A DNA stretch of 64,000 nt from DATBSL01 sp964561785 (lineage in GTDB: Bacteria > Acidobacteriota > Vicinamibacteria > Fen-336), in assembly GCA_964561785.1 (NCBI GenBank), contig CAZLRF010000010.1, positions 1 to 64,000 of the forward strand. The letters are read 5' to 3'. Within the stretch, counting starts at the first letter, position 1; each line of letters begins with the position of its first letter. The position numbers and the translations under genes were made by a program. Positions 18,384-27,466 of the stretch are shown piece by piece. Below the pieces are notes generated by a model. That model saw only the letters and a list, made by a program, of their open reading frames with translations, was not told the DNA's origin and did not search any database.

Positions 18384-18506
18384 CATAATGGACGGGTCCC
18401 GCGCCGCAAGCCTCGCGGGGGTCAGCTCTCGAATCTTGACCCCGGCGTCAAGAGGCACGGGTCGAGAAGCGACCCCGGCCGCGGAAGACATGGCAAGGAG
18501 AAGCTC
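18384..18506 (+). promoter_or_regulatory. Candidate promoter and structured leader of the small secreted protein gene
   Basis: CATAAT at 18384-18389 could be a -10, giving a leader of ~110 nt that contains two hairpins (see repeat at 18418-18475). A textbook SD AAGGAG at 18495-18500 lies 6 nt before the ATG. No convincing -35 was found. Confidence 0.3.
18418..18475. repeat. REP-like pair of inverted repeats with GGGTC/GACCC stems
   Basis: First palindrome: GGGGTCA (18418-18424), 12-nt loop, TGACCCC (18437-18443). Second: GGGTCG (18459-18464), 5-nt loop AGAAG, CGACCC (18470-18475). Both stems share the GGGTC/GACCC core. GGGGTCA...TGACCCC palindromes resemble RAYT-associated REP elements, but no RAYT transposase is in the window and only this copy was found. 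Confidence 0.45.
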
Positions 18507-19013
18507 ATGAAGAAGGTCCTCTGGGCGGGCGCCCTCGCGCTCGCGGTCGCTCTCGTGGCCCTCGCCCCCGCGCCGGTCGCGGCGCAGGAGAAGCTCGAGG
18601 GCAAGGCGTTCGACTCGGCCTACGTGAAGGACTTCTACCTCGAGGGGAACGCGATCCCCACGCAGAAGCGCAACACCGTGATCCTCAAGGACAAGGACGG
18701 CAAGCGGATGGTGTTCGGGCTGCTCGACACGACCGGCTACAGCGCGGAGATCCAGGCGAAGTACGCGGGCTTCGCGATCGTCGAGAAGAAGGCCTCGATC
18801 GGAGGCGTCCCCGTCGCGACGGGCGCCTTCGGGATCGGCGTCGTGAAGGGCACCCCGGCCGAGGGCCCCGGCAAGCTGGTGATCTACGACGTGGCGGGGA
18901 CCAAGGTCGGCGAGGCGGTCGCACAGTGGGACGCGGCCCTCGCCCAGCCGGTGCCGCTGCAGTTCACGAACGGCCGGCTCTACGTCGGCCGCCACTACGT
19001 CGAGGTGAAGTAG
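18507..19013 (+). CDS. Small secreted protein of unknown function
   Basis: A 168-aa protein with a clear signal peptide ending APVAAQ. The mature part is rich in Lys, Gly and beta-type residues with no Cys or catalytic pattern, and begins KLEGKAFDSAYVKDFYLEGN. The strong AAGGAG SD and long structured leader suggest high or regulated expression. It follows the ribose gene cluster and converges on the FG-GAP gene, with only 7 nt between stops. No family recognised; a periplasmic beta-sandwich protein is a reasonable guess. Confidence 0.7.
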   Translation: MKKVLWAGALALAVALVALAPAPVAAQEKLEGKAFDSAYVKDFYLEGNAIPTQKRNTVILKDKDGKRMVFGLLDTTGYSAEIQAKYAGFAIVEKKASIGGVPVATGAFGIGVVKGTPAEGPGKLVIYDVAGTKVGEAVAQWDAALAQPVPLQFTNGRLYVGRHYVEVK

Positions 19014-19020
19014 TCGCTCT

Positions 19021-20739
19021 TCACCGGCCGCGGGGGGGCTCCTCGAGGAGCTCCCCCGCCTCGTCCGCCCGGTAGTGCCGGTCGGCCGGCACGTCCCTCC
19101 ACTCGCCCACCTGCCCGCTCGGCCACTCCACCCGGACGAGGTCCGCCTTCGCCGCCGCCCCGAGTCCGAAATGGGCCCGGGGGTCGCTCGCGGAGTAGAT
19201 GCTGAGCGACCGCTTCACCTCGCGGAGCTGGGAGAGGCTGCCCGCGCGCACCGTGACCTTCGCCCCGATCGCGTCGCGGTTGCTCTTCCTCCCGACCGCC
19301 CGGACCTGCAGCCAATGGCCGCCCTCGGTGTCGTTGCGCAGGACGAGCGGAGGGCCGTCCAGGCAGGCCACGACCACGTCCACGTCGCCGTCGTTGTCGA
19401 GGTCGGCGAGCGCGGTTCCGCGGCCGAGGACCGGCTTCGTCGCCCCGGAGCCGGCGGAGACGTCGGCGAACGTCCCGTCCCGGCTGTTGCGGTAGACGCC
19501 GAGGGCGGGCTGCTCGTAGGTCTCCCGGCCGGCCGTGCCCCGCAGGTGCGGGTAGACGTGACCGTTCGAGTGGACGAGGTCCGCGTAGCCGTCGCGGTCG
19601 AGATCGACGAAGCCGGCGCCCCACTTCACGTGGGGCCAGCCCGGCTCCTTGATCCGCGCCCGGGCGGCGACGTCCTCGAAGAGCAGGCCCCCCAGGTTGC
19701 GGTAGAGCGTCGAGTAGTCGCTCGCGAAGTGGGCGGCGAAGAGGTCGGGGCGGCCGTCGTTGTCGTAGTCGGCGGCGTCCACCCCCATGCTGGCCTGCTC
19801 GTTCCCGTCCCCGCTCACCGCGGTCCCGCTCGGGAAGCCGCGCTCGTCGAAGCGGCCGTCGCCCCGATTCACGAACAGGTAGTTCGGGGTCGCGTCGTTC
19901 GCCACGTAGAGGTCGAGATCCCCGTCCCCGTCCACGTCCGACGCGACCACGCCGAGGCCGAAGTAGCTCCCTTCGTCGAGGAGCCCCGCGTCCGCGGAGA
20001 CCTCGGTGAAGGTCGAGTCGGCGTTCTGTCGGAAGTAGACGTCGCGGGCGCCGGGGAGCCCCCGCGGCCCGCAGAGCACCGGGACGCCGAGATACGAGCA
20101 CGTGCCTCCCGCCCGGCCCTCGGGCAGCCGGTCCGGGCCCACGTCGAGGTACGAGGCCACGTACAGGTCGAGTCGCCCGTCACGGTCGAAATCGGCGAAG
20201 ACCGCCGAGGAGCTCCACCCCGGCGCCCGGATCCCGGCCCTCTCCGTCACGTCGGTGAACCTGCCGCCCCCGTCGTTGCGGTAGAGGACGTCCGGGCCGA
20301 GGTTCGTGAGGTAGACGTCGACGAAGCCGTCGTTGTCGTAGTCGGCGGCGCTCACCCCGACCCCCCAGCCGCCCCTCGTCAGCCCCGCCTGGCGCGTCAC
20401 GTCCTCGAACGTCAGGTCGCCGCGGTTGCGGTAGAGGATCGGCCCCGGGTTCTCGCCCCGGCGCCAGCGCTCCATGGAGGACCCGCGCGAGAAGAGGAGG
20501 TCCGTCCAGCCGTCGTTGTCGTAGTCGAGGGCCGCGACCCCGCCCCCCTTCACCTCGAAGATGTAGTCCTTCCGGTCGGGGTCACCGGTGGAGTTCACGA
20601 ACGTGATCCCGGTGGCCGTCGTCACGTCGGTGAACCGGATGGGGGGGGGCGGCGGGTCGGGGGCGGGGGCCGCGAGGAGGAGCGCCGCCGGGGCGAGCAG
20701 GAGCGCGGGCAGGAGGCGGGCCGGGCGACGAGGGCGCAT
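19021..20739 (-). CDS. Secreted CRTAC1-like protein (FG-GAP/VCBS repeats plus ASPIC/UnbV domain)
   Basis: A 572-aa exported protein with a signal peptide and at least six FG-GAP/VCBS repeats, seen as Ca-binding loops such as DYDNDG, DFDRDGRLD, DVDGDGDLD and DLDRDG; these build a beta-propeller. The C-terminal ~75 residues match the ASPIC/UnbV module (VEWPSGQVGEW). Such proteins are abundant in Acidobacteriota, Planctomycetota and Verrucomicrobiota and are thought to sit on the cell surface, but their role is unknown. A TACGAT -10-like hexamer ends 5 nt before the ATG. Confidence 0.88.
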   Translation of the reverse strand: MRPRRPARLLPALLLAPAALLLAAPAPDPPPPPIRFTDVTTATGITFVNSTGDPDRKDYIFEVKGGGVAALDYDNDGWTDLLFSRGSSMERWRRGENPGPILYRNRGDLTFEDVTRQAGLTRGGWGVGVSAADYDNDGFVDVYLTNLGPDVLYRNDGGGRFTDVTERAGIRAPGWSSSAVFADFDRDGRLDLYVASYLDVGPDRLPEGRAGGTCSYLGVPVLCGPRGLPGARDVYFRQNADSTFTEVSADAGLLDEGSYFGLGVVASDVDGDGDLDLYVANDATPNYLFVNRGDGRFDERGFPSGTAVSGDGNEQASMGVDAADYDNDGRPDLFAAHFASDYSTLYRNLGGLLFEDVAARARIKEPGWPHVKWGAGFVDLDRDGYADLVHSNGHVYPHLRGTAGRETYEQPALGVYRNSRDGTFADVSAGSGATKPVLGRGTALADLDNDGDVDVVVACLDGPPLVLRNDTEGGHWLQVRAVGRKSNRDAIGAKVTVRAGSLSQLREVKRSLSIYSASDPRAHFGLGAAAKADLVRVEWPSGQVGEWRDVPADRHYRADEAGELLEEPPRGR

Positions 20740-20770
20740 GGCCCATCGTAGCCCGGCCCGTCGGGTGAAA

Positions 20771-21991
20771 TCAGGCGGCGAGCACCGCCTCGATCTGGTC
20801 GACCGCCCAGTCCAGCTGCTCGCGGGTGACGACGAGCGGGGGAGCGAGGCGGATCGTGTTCACGTGGGTGTCCTTGCACAGGAGCCCCCGGTCCTTGAGG
20901 GCGTAGCAGTACTGGCGGGCCCCGCCGGCCTCCGGCACGAGCTCGACGCCCGCCCACAGGCCGAGGCAGCGGGTCTCCTTGACGAGCTTCGAGCGGATGG
21001 CCTTGAGGCGCGCGTCGAGGTGGACGCCGAGCTCGGCCGCCCGCTCGACGAGCTTCTCCTCCACGAGGACGTCGAGCGACGCGATCCCGACCGCGCACGC
21101 GAGCGGGTTGCCGCCGTAGGTCGAGCCGTGGATGCCGGGGGTGAAGACGTCCATCACCTCGGCCTTCGCGAGGAAGGCGGAGACCGGGTAGAAGCCGCCC
21201 GAGAGCGCCTTGCCGATCGTGACCCCGTCGGGCCGGATGCCCTCGTGCTCGAAGGCGAACAGCTTCCCGGTGCGGCCGAGGCCGGACTGGATCTCGTCGA
21301 GGATCAGCAGCGCGCGGTTCGCGTCACAGACCTCGCGCAGGCCTCGGAGGTACCCCTTCGGGGGAATGATGACCCCGCCCTCGCCCTGGATCGGCTCGAC
21401 GAGGACCGCGCAGGTCCGCGGCGTGATCGCCGCGCGCACCGCCTCGGCGTCGCCGTACCGGACGATGCGGAAGCCCGGGTTGAACGGCCCGAAGCGGCTC
21501 GTCGAATCGGGATCGGTCGAGAAGCCGACGATGGTCGTCGTCCGGCCGTGGAAGTTCCCCTCCGCGACGACGATCTCGGCCTCGGGGTAGGGGATGCCCT
21601 TCACGTCGTAGCCCCACTTGCGCGAGGCCTTGATCGCCGTCTCCACCGCCTCCGCCCCGCTGTTCATGGGCAGGGCCTTGTCGAAGCCGGTGAGAGTGCA
21701 CAGCTTCTCGAGGAACACCGGCAGGCGGTCGTTGCGGAAGGCCCGCGAGGTGAGCGCGAGCTTGCGGGCCTGGGCGACGAGCGCCTCGGCGATCCGCGGG
21801 TGGTTGTGGCCCTGGTTCACGGCCGAGTAGGAAGCCAGGAAGTCCATGTAGCGCTTCCCCTCGACGTCCCACAGCCAGACCCCCTCGCCCCGCTCGCACA
21901 CGACGTCGAGCGGGTGGTAGTTGTGGGACCCGTAACGCTCCTCGAGGGCGATCAGGGACTCGGCCTTGGACGGGGTGGTGGCGACGGTCAT
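20771..21991 (-). CDS. rocD: Ornithine--oxo-acid aminotransferase
   Basis: A 406-aa PLP enzyme converting ornithine and 2-oxoglutarate to glutamate semialdehyde and glutamate. It matches the RocD/OAT subgroup closely: N-terminal SHNYHPLDVV, SGAEAVETAIK, KWGYDVKGIP, NFHGRTTTIVGFSTD, the cofactor Asp232 in LDEIQSGLGRTG and PLP-binding Lys261 in TIGKALSGG. It lies immediately downstream of glutamine synthetase on the same strand, an arrangement linking arginine/ornithine catabolism with glutamate and ammonia assimilation. An 82-nt gap separates them, so cotranscription is likely but not certain. Confidence 0.93.
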   Translation of the reverse strand: MTVATTPSKAESLIALEERYGSHNYHPLDVVCERGEGVWLWDVEGKRYMDFLASYSAVNQGHNHPRIAEALVAQARKLALTSRAFRNDRLPVFLEKLCTLTGFDKALPMNSGAEAVETAIKASRKWGYDVKGIPYPEAEIVVAEGNFHGRTTTIVGFSTDPDSTSRFGPFNPGFRIVRYGDAEAVRAAITPRTCAVLVEPIQGEGGVIIPPKGYLRGLREVCDANRALLILDEIQSGLGRTGKLFAFEHEGIRPDGVTIGKALSGGFYPVSAFLAKAEVMDVFTPGIHGSTYGGNPLACAVGIASLDVLVEEKLVERAAELGVHLDARLKAIRSKLVKETRCLGLWAGVELVPEAGGARQYCYALKDRGLLCKDTHVNTIRLAPPLVVTREQLDWAVDQIEAVLAA

Positions 21992-22073
21992 GCGAAGCCT
22001 CTCGCGGTCTGGTTCTCTTCGCCCGCCGGGCGGACCGCGAGGCCACGGGCGGCGGACGATTCACGACGTGCGG

Positions 22074-23492
22074 CTACAGGTCGTAGTACAGCTCGATCTC
22101 GTACGGGTGCGGACGGTCGCGGACGGCCCGCTCCTCGGCGCGCTTCTTCACGACGAAGCGGTGGAGCATCTCGCGGCTGAACACGCCGCCCTCGAGGAGG
22201 AAGGCGTGGTCGCGCTCGAGCGCGTCGAGCGCCTGCTCGAGCGAGGTCGGCAGGGCCTTGATCGTGGCCCGCTTCTCCGGCGGCCACGAGAAGACGTCCT
22301 CGTCGTAGGGGCCGAAGCCGAGGGCGGTCGGGTCGATGCGGTTCCTCACCCCGTCGATCCCGGCCATGAGCTGGGCGGCGATGGCGAGGTAGGGGTTGCA
22401 GGTGGCGTCGGGCGGCCGGAACTCCATCCGGGCCGACTCCGGGCGGTTCGCGTATTTCGGGATGCGGATGGCGGCGCTGCGGTTGCCGAGCGAGTAGATG
22501 GCGCTCACCGGGGCCTCGTACCCGGGCACGAGGCGGCGGTACGAGTTCGTCGAGGGGTTCGTGAGGGCCATGACCGCGGCGCCGTGGGCGAGGAGGCCGC
22601 CGATGTAGAAGCGGGCCGCCTCGCTGGTGCACCCGTAGCCGGCGGGGTCGTAGAAGAGGTTCGTCTCGCCCTTCCAGATCTGCTGGTGGAAGTGCATCCC
22701 GGAGCCCGCCTCGCCGTAGAGCGGCTTGGGCATGAACGTCGCGGTCATCCCCATCGCGCGCGCCGTCATCCGGGCCACGTACTTGGCGAGCAGCGCCACG
22801 TCGGCCGCCCGAACCATCGGGAGCAGCCGCGTCTCGATCTCGCACTGGCCGGGGCCCCCGACCTCGTGGTGGTGATACTTCACGGGGACGCCCATCGCCT
22901 CGAGGTGCATCGAGATCTTCGTGCGGGCGTCGAAGAGGTGGTCCTGGGGCGGGATGGCGTGGTACCCGCCGTGGCGCGGGATCGTGTAGCCCCCGCCGAG
23001 CTCGTTGCTCTTCCAGTCCGCCTCGCGCGACTCGACGCGGTAGGACGCCGTGTTGACCCCGTTCTGGTAGCTCACCCCGTCGAAGAGGTAGAACTCGAAC
23101 TCGGGCCCCCAGAGGCTCGCGTCGCCGACTCCGGAGCTGCGCAGGAACTCCTCGGCCCGGGCGGCGAGGGTGCGCGGGTCGTGGGGGAACGGCTGGCGGG
23201 TGTCGGCCTCGAGCGTCGCACACAGGAACGAGAGCGTCGGCACCTCCCAGAAGGGGTCGAGGAAGGCGGTGGCGAGCTCGGGCACGAGGACGAGGTCGCC
23301 CGACTTCACGGCGGTCAGGCCGAGCGAGGAGCCGTCGAAGGCGACCCCGGAGTCGAGGAGAGACGCGTTGAAGCGGCCCGCGGGCAGGGTGACGTGGCGC
23401 CAGCGGCCCCAGAGGTCGCAGAACTTGAGGTCGACCATCGCGACGCTCTTGTGGCGGATGAACGCGGTCGCCTCGTCCAGGGTCTGGAACAT
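22074..23492 (-). CDS. glnA: Type I glutamine synthetase
   Basis: A 472-aa cytoplasmic enzyme making glutamine from glutamate, ammonia and ATP. Characteristic blocks are present: GVAFDGSSLG near the N-terminus, GPEFEFYLFD (metal site), HHEVGGPGQCEIE, GSGMHFHQ, NPSTNSYRRLVPGYEAP and the RMEFRPPDATCNPYLA segment. Length is standard for GSI. The start MFQTLDEATAF at 23492 is chosen over an ORF start at 23561 because GGAG lies 9 nt upstream and family members begin there. The sequence does not settle whether it is adenylylated. An inverted repeat surrounds its likely -10. Confidence 0.95.
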   Translation of the reverse strand: MFQTLDEATAFIRHKSVAMVDLKFCDLWGRWRHVTLPAGRFNASLLDSGVAFDGSSLGLTAVKSGDLVLVPELATAFLDPFWEVPTLSFLCATLEADTRQPFPHDPRTLAARAEEFLRSSGVGDASLWGPEFEFYLFDGVSYQNGVNTASYRVESREADWKSNELGGGYTIPRHGGYHAIPPQDHLFDARTKISMHLEAMGVPVKYHHHEVGGPGQCEIETRLLPMVRAADVALLAKYVARMTARAMGMTATFMPKPLYGEAGSGMHFHQQIWKGETNLFYDPAGYGCTSEAARFYIGGLLAHGAAVMALTNPSTNSYRRLVPGYEAPVSAIYSLGNRSAAIRIPKYANRPESARMEFRPPDATCNPYLAIAAQLMAGIDGVRNRIDPTALGFGPYDEDVFSWPPEKRATIKALPTSLEQALDALERDHAFLLEGGVFSREMLHRFVVKKRAEERAVRDRPHPYEIELYYDL

Positions 23493-23505
23493 CGAGCACG
23501 CTCCA

Positions 23506-23525
23506 CCGACCAGCATACCGGTCGG
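23506..23525 (-). promoter_or_regulatory. Inverted repeat around a -10-like hexamer upstream of glnA
   Basis: CCGACC (23506-23511) and GGTCGG (23520-23525) flank a TATGCT -10-like hexamer read on the minus strand (23512-23517), 19 nt before the glnA ATG. A repressor bound here would block the promoter. The repeat is short, so this may be chance. Confidence 0.3.
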
Positions 23526-23560
23526 CGGCATCGAACCGAATGGGCCGAACGTCCCACCCA

Positions 23561-23593
23561 CCCCGAGGCATGAGCCCCGTCGATGCCTCGGGG
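23561..23593 (-). terminator. Perfect 11-bp hairpin between the beta-galactosidase gene and glnA
   Basis: CCCCGAGGCAT (23561-23571) and ATGCCTCGGGG (23583-23593) form an uninterrupted 11-bp stem with an 11-nt loop, 18 nt past the beta-galactosidase stop. No U-tract follows on the minus strand, so it could be a factor-assisted terminator or an mRNA-protecting structure. Confidence 0.5.
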
Positions 23594-23610
23594 CGCAGGT
23601 CAGTTCCGGC

Positions 23611-26600
23611 TCACGGCATCGCGATCCGGCTGAGCTCCATCGGCGAGTCGCTGGCGGCGATCGGCCGCAGCCGGAAGCGGTACGACAGGGGGACGGCCTT
23701 GATCCGGTGCTTCTCGAGCGGCAGCGCGCCCCAGCTGTCGTCGCCGCCGAGCCCCATCTGGCGCCAGTCGAGGTTGAGGAACGTCTCGGCCCGCGCCTTC
23801 ATGTGGTGGTGATGGTTCGCCTGGTCCATGTCCTCGGCCGAGTGGTGCAGCGCGTTCACCGAGACGAGCGGCAGGCCGGCGGCGAAAAGCCCGGCGCCGG
23901 TCCCGTTCGTGATCGTCGCCCAGCGCACCTCGACCTTGTTGCCCGTCTCCTGCGGCTGCGAGTAGCGGAAGTAGTTCGCGGAGACCGTCGTGTCGTAGAC
24001 GCCCACCGGGCGCGCCCGCCGGTCGACGTAGGTCTCCTCCGGGCCCGGGCCGTACCACCGGAGCCGCTCGAAGCCGGGGACGAGGACGGCCTGCATGCCG
24101 AAGCGCGGCAGGTCGGGGAGCCGCGCGTCGCCGGGGTCGAACGCCGCCTCGACCACGAGGTCGCCGGTCCCGTAGACGGTGTACGCGAGGTCGTAGCGCG
24201 CGCCGACGGAGACGAGGTCGGCCTGCACGAGGAGGCGCGCGACGCCCCTCGCCGGGGTCTCGGTGCGGACGCTGCGCACGGCGAGGAAGCGGTGCGCGTC
24301 GCGCCAGATCCCGAGCCGCCGCATCATGTCGCTGCCGCGGTCGTTGTCGTTCGGCGCGCGCCAGAAGTCGGGTCGCAGCGGGGCGGCGAGCATCTCCGCC
24401 CCCTGCCACTCGATCGAGGAGACGAGGCCCGTGGCGAGGTCGAAGCCGTAGGCGAAGCCGGCTCCCCTCACGGTGAGGCCCGTCGTGCCGCCGGTGACGG
24501 TGAGCTCGGGCAGGCCGGCCGTGGCGAGCAAGGGGGCCGGCCTGTCCAGCGGGAGCTTCGTCTGCCACTCGGCGAGCACGTGACCCGCTTTCGCCCAGGC
24601 CGTGTCGGACTTCGAATCGAAGCGCAGGTCGAGCCAGTGCTCGACCCCCGGCGAGGGCTCGATCGCGGGGAGCGGGACCCGGAACGGCCGGGCCTCGTGG
24701 GGAGGCACGTCGAGCGGCGGCAGCTTGCCAGAGGCGAGGAGCCGATCGCCGGCGCGGATCGTGTAGCGGCCGGTCGCGACCTCCGAGAGGGTGGTGAAGT
24801 CGTAACGGTTGCGGATCTCGATCGCGCCCTTCGCGAGGTCCAGCGGGACGACCTCGACGTACTGCTGGTGCCACCTGATCTCGGCGAGCGCGGGGTGGGG
24901 CGTGCGGTCGGCGGACACGACGCCGTTCTGGCAGAAGTTCTCGTCGGAGGGGGTCGTCGTGGGCCCGAAGTCGCCGCCGTAGGCGAAGTAGAAGTCGCCG
25001 CGGGCGGCGGGGACGGTCCGCGCATCGGCGACGTCCAGCCACAGCACGAGCCCCTCCGTCGGCCGGGTGTCGGATGCCACCTCCGCCTCCGTGAGCGCCC
25101 GCGAGTACACCCGGGCCTCGCGGAAGCGCGCCGGAGTGCGCATGTCGATCCGCTCGGGGTTGCGTCCGACGTTCAGGGGAAAGTGGCCCGGGGAGAGGCG
25201 GCCCGGCCTCTCGGCCGAGGCCACCGGCTTCCCGTCGACGAAGAGGCGGGCCGTCCGCCCGTCGTAGGTGCCGGTGAGCCGGTGCCAGGAGCCGTACCAC
25301 CCGGCGGGAAGCGGCGCGCGGGCGAGGAGGGGCTCCGCCTCGCCGTGGAGGCGCAGCCAGAGCTCGACGACGTCGCCGTCCTGCAGGAGCTGGAAGCCGA
25401 GGTCGCCCTTCGAGACGAACGGGTGGAAGCGGGCGACGTGCGGGTAGGCGGCCCCCATCAGCGCCGGCCGGGGGAGCAGGATGGCCTCGAGCGTCAGCGC
25501 CTCGCGCAGGTCGAGGGGAGCCGCGTCGGGGAGGCTCAGGTAGCCCTCCGCGCCGCTCCCGGGCTCGACCGTCCCGACGAGCCGGGCCTCGAGGCCGTGC
25601 CTCGAGCGGTCCTTCACGAACGTCGCGGGAGGCACCTTCTCCCGGTGTCCCTGGTCGACCCAGTCCCAGATCGCCCCGCCCCGGGCGCGCGTCCCCGAGT
25701 GGAAGAGCGCCCAGTACTCGTCGAAGCCGCCGTTGCTGTTGCCCATGGCGTGGGAGTACTCGCACTGGATGAGCGGCCGCGGGTCACCGTTTCGCGCCTC
25801 CTTCGCCATGGCGGCGGCCGGCTGGTACATGTGGCTGACGAGGTCCACGTGGGGACGGTCGTCCGCCCGCTCGTAGTGGACGGGGCGGGTCGGGTCGTGC
25901 TGCTTGATCCACCGCGACGCGGCCACGAAGTTGACCCCGTCCCCGGCCTCGTTCCCGAGCGACCAGACGATCACCGAGGGGTGGTTCTTGAAGGTCTCGA
26001 CGTTCCGGCGCGTGCGGTCGAGGTGCGCCGCCTCCCACTCGGGCTTGTTGCCGAGGGTGTGGTCGGGGTCGTACCCCATGCCGTGCGACTCGATGTTCGA
26101 CTCGGCGATGACGTAGAGCCCGTGCTCGTCGCACAGCTCGTACCACTCGGGCACGTTCGGGTAGTGGGCGGTGCGGACGAGGTTGAAGTTGTTCCGCTTG
26201 AGAAGCTCGACGTCCCTCAGCATCGTGTCGAGCCGGACGTGCTGGCCCGTGTCCATGTCCCACTCGTGGCGGTTCACGCCGCGGATCAGGATCGGCCGGC
26301 CGTTCACGAGGATCTTTCCGTCCCTCGTCTCGACCTCGCGGAAGCCCACGCGCCAGGGCACGACACCGAGGGTCCCTCCCGCGCCGTCTCGCAGCGTGAG
26401 CAGGAGCGTGTAGAGGTTCGGCTTCTCGTCGGACCACAGGAGCGGGCTCACGACCTTCGTCTCGAGGGACACGACGGACGCCCGCCCGGCGGGGGCGCGC
26501 CCCTTCCGCGTGAGGGCGGGGACGACCGGCGCGCCCGCGCGGTCGAAGAGCGCCGCCTCGAGGGTGAAGGCCCGCTCGGACGGCGTCGCGTTCGCGATGG

Positions 26601-27405
26601 TCACGTCGATGCGGAGCGTCGCGTCCCGGTACTGCGCGTCGAGGTCGGTGACGAGCCGGAAGTCGGCCACGTGCACGGGGTCGGTCGACCACAGCACCAC
26701 GTCGCGGAAGATCCCGCTCATCCGCCAGAAGTCCTGGCACTCGAGGTACGAGCCGTCGGTGAAGCGGTAGACCTCGACCGCGAGGAGGTTCTCGCCGGGC
26801 CGGACCACGTCCGTGACGTCGAACTCGGCCGGGCCCCGGCTGTCCTCGCTGTAGCCGACCTTCGTCCCGTTGACCCAGAGGGAGAAGCCCGAGGCGACGC
26901 CGTGGAACGTGAGCCGCACGCGGCGGCCCTGCCAGGAGGCCGGGACCTCGAAGCGGTGGCGGTACGAGCCGACGTAGTTCTGCTCGTGGGGGATCCGCGG
27001 GGGATCGCTCCGCCCCCGCCCGTTCCAGCCCCAGGCGTAGCCGATGTTGACGTAGACCGGCGGGGCGTAGCCGTGCTTCTCGATGTTCGAGGGCACGGGG
27101 ATCGTGTCCCACCCCGAGTCGTCGAACCCGGGCTCGAAGAACGACTGCGGGCGCGACTCGGGGTCGGGGGAGAAGCGGAAGCGCCAGCGGCCGTTGAGGA
27201 GGCGGTACCACGGCGAGCGCGACCGGTCGAGGCCGCGGGCGGAGTCGGCGTCCGCGAAGGGGTACACCGGGGCGTGGGGGTCGAGCTTCGCGATCCCGAG
27301 GACCTGGGGGTTCTCCCAGTCGGGCACGTCGGCGGTCGGTGCGGGCGCCGGGGCGACGAGCAGGAGGAGGAGGGCGGCGGTCGCGGGCGGGAGGAGGCGT
27401 GCCAT
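23611..27405 (-). CDS. Secreted GH2 beta-galactosidase with an inserted LamG-like domain
   Basis: A 1264-aa exported enzyme built on the LacZ plan: jelly-roll, immunoglobulin-like domain, TIM barrel, second Ig-like domain and Bgal small-chain beta-supersandwich. Acid/base Glu486 lies in SLGNEAGDG and nucleophile Glu549 in QCEYSHAMGNSNG. After GGAIWDWVDQGHREK the barrel is interrupted by ~200 residues (about 600-800) resembling a concanavalin-A/LamG fold (LTLEAILLPR, WHRLTGTYDG, ARLFVDGKPV, VYSRALTEAEV), then resumes at FAYGGDFG. The insert may bind carbohydrate. The ATG at 27405 begins a signal peptide; the open frame upstream to 27816 lacks one. Substrate is probably a beta-galactoside or glucuronide. 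Confidence 0.9.
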   Translation of the reverse strand: MARLLPPATAALLLLLVAPAPAPTADVPDWENPQVLGIAKLDPHAPVYPFADADSARGLDRSRSPWYRLLNGRWRFRFSPDPESRPQSFFEPGFDDSGWDTIPVPSNIEKHGYAPPVYVNIGYAWGWNGRGRSDPPRIPHEQNYVGSYRHRFEVPASWQGRRVRLTFHGVASGFSLWVNGTKVGYSEDSRGPAEFDVTDVVRPGENLLAVEVYRFTDGSYLECQDFWRMSGIFRDVVLWSTDPVHVADFRLVTDLDAQYRDATLRIDVTIANATPSERAFTLEAALFDRAGAPVVPALTRKGRAPAGRASVVSLETKVVSPLLWSDEKPNLYTLLLTLRDGAGGTLGVVPWRVGFREVETRDGKILVNGRPILIRGVNRHEWDMDTGQHVRLDTMLRDVELLKRNNFNLVRTAHYPNVPEWYELCDEHGLYVIAESNIESHGMGYDPDHTLGNKPEWEAAHLDRTRRNVETFKNHPSVIVWSLGNEAGDGVNFVAASRWIKQHDPTRPVHYERADDRPHVDLVSHMYQPAAAMAKEARNGDPRPLIQCEYSHAMGNSNGGFDEYWALFHSGTRARGGAIWDWVDQGHREKVPPATFVKDRSRHGLEARLVGTVEPGSGAEGYLSLPDAAPLDLREALTLEAILLPRPALMGAAYPHVARFHPFVSKGDLGFQLLQDGDVVELWLRLHGEAEPLLARAPLPAGWYGSWHRLTGTYDGRTARLFVDGKPVASAERPGRLSPGHFPLNVGRNPERIDMRTPARFREARVYSRALTEAEVASDTRPTEGLVLWLDVADARTVPAARGDFYFAYGGDFGPTTTPSDENFCQNGVVSADRTPHPALAEIRWHQQYVEVVPLDLAKGAIEIRNRYDFTTLSEVATGRYTIRAGDRLLASGKLPPLDVPPHEARPFRVPLPAIEPSPGVEHWLDLRFDSKSDTAWAKAGHVLAEWQTKLPLDRPAPLLATAGLPELTVTGGTTGLTVRGAGFAYGFDLATGLVSSIEWQGAEMLAAPLRPDFWRAPNDNDRGSDMMRRLGIWRDAHRFLAVRSVRTETPARGVARLLVQADLVSVGARYDLAYTVYGTGDLVVEAAFDPGDARLPDLPRFGMQAVLVPGFERLRWYGPGPEETYVDRRARPVGVYDTTVSANYFRYSQPQETGNKVEVRWATITNGTGAGLFAAGLPLVSVNALHHSAEDMDQANHHHHMKARAETFLNLDWRQMGLGGDDSWGALPLEKHRIKAVPLSYRFRLRPIAASDSPMELSRIAMP

Positions 27406-27466
27406 GGTGGGGCGAGTCTCCCCGAGGCCCGGCGCGGCGGTCAAGAGACGAAGGGCCCGGGAGCGC

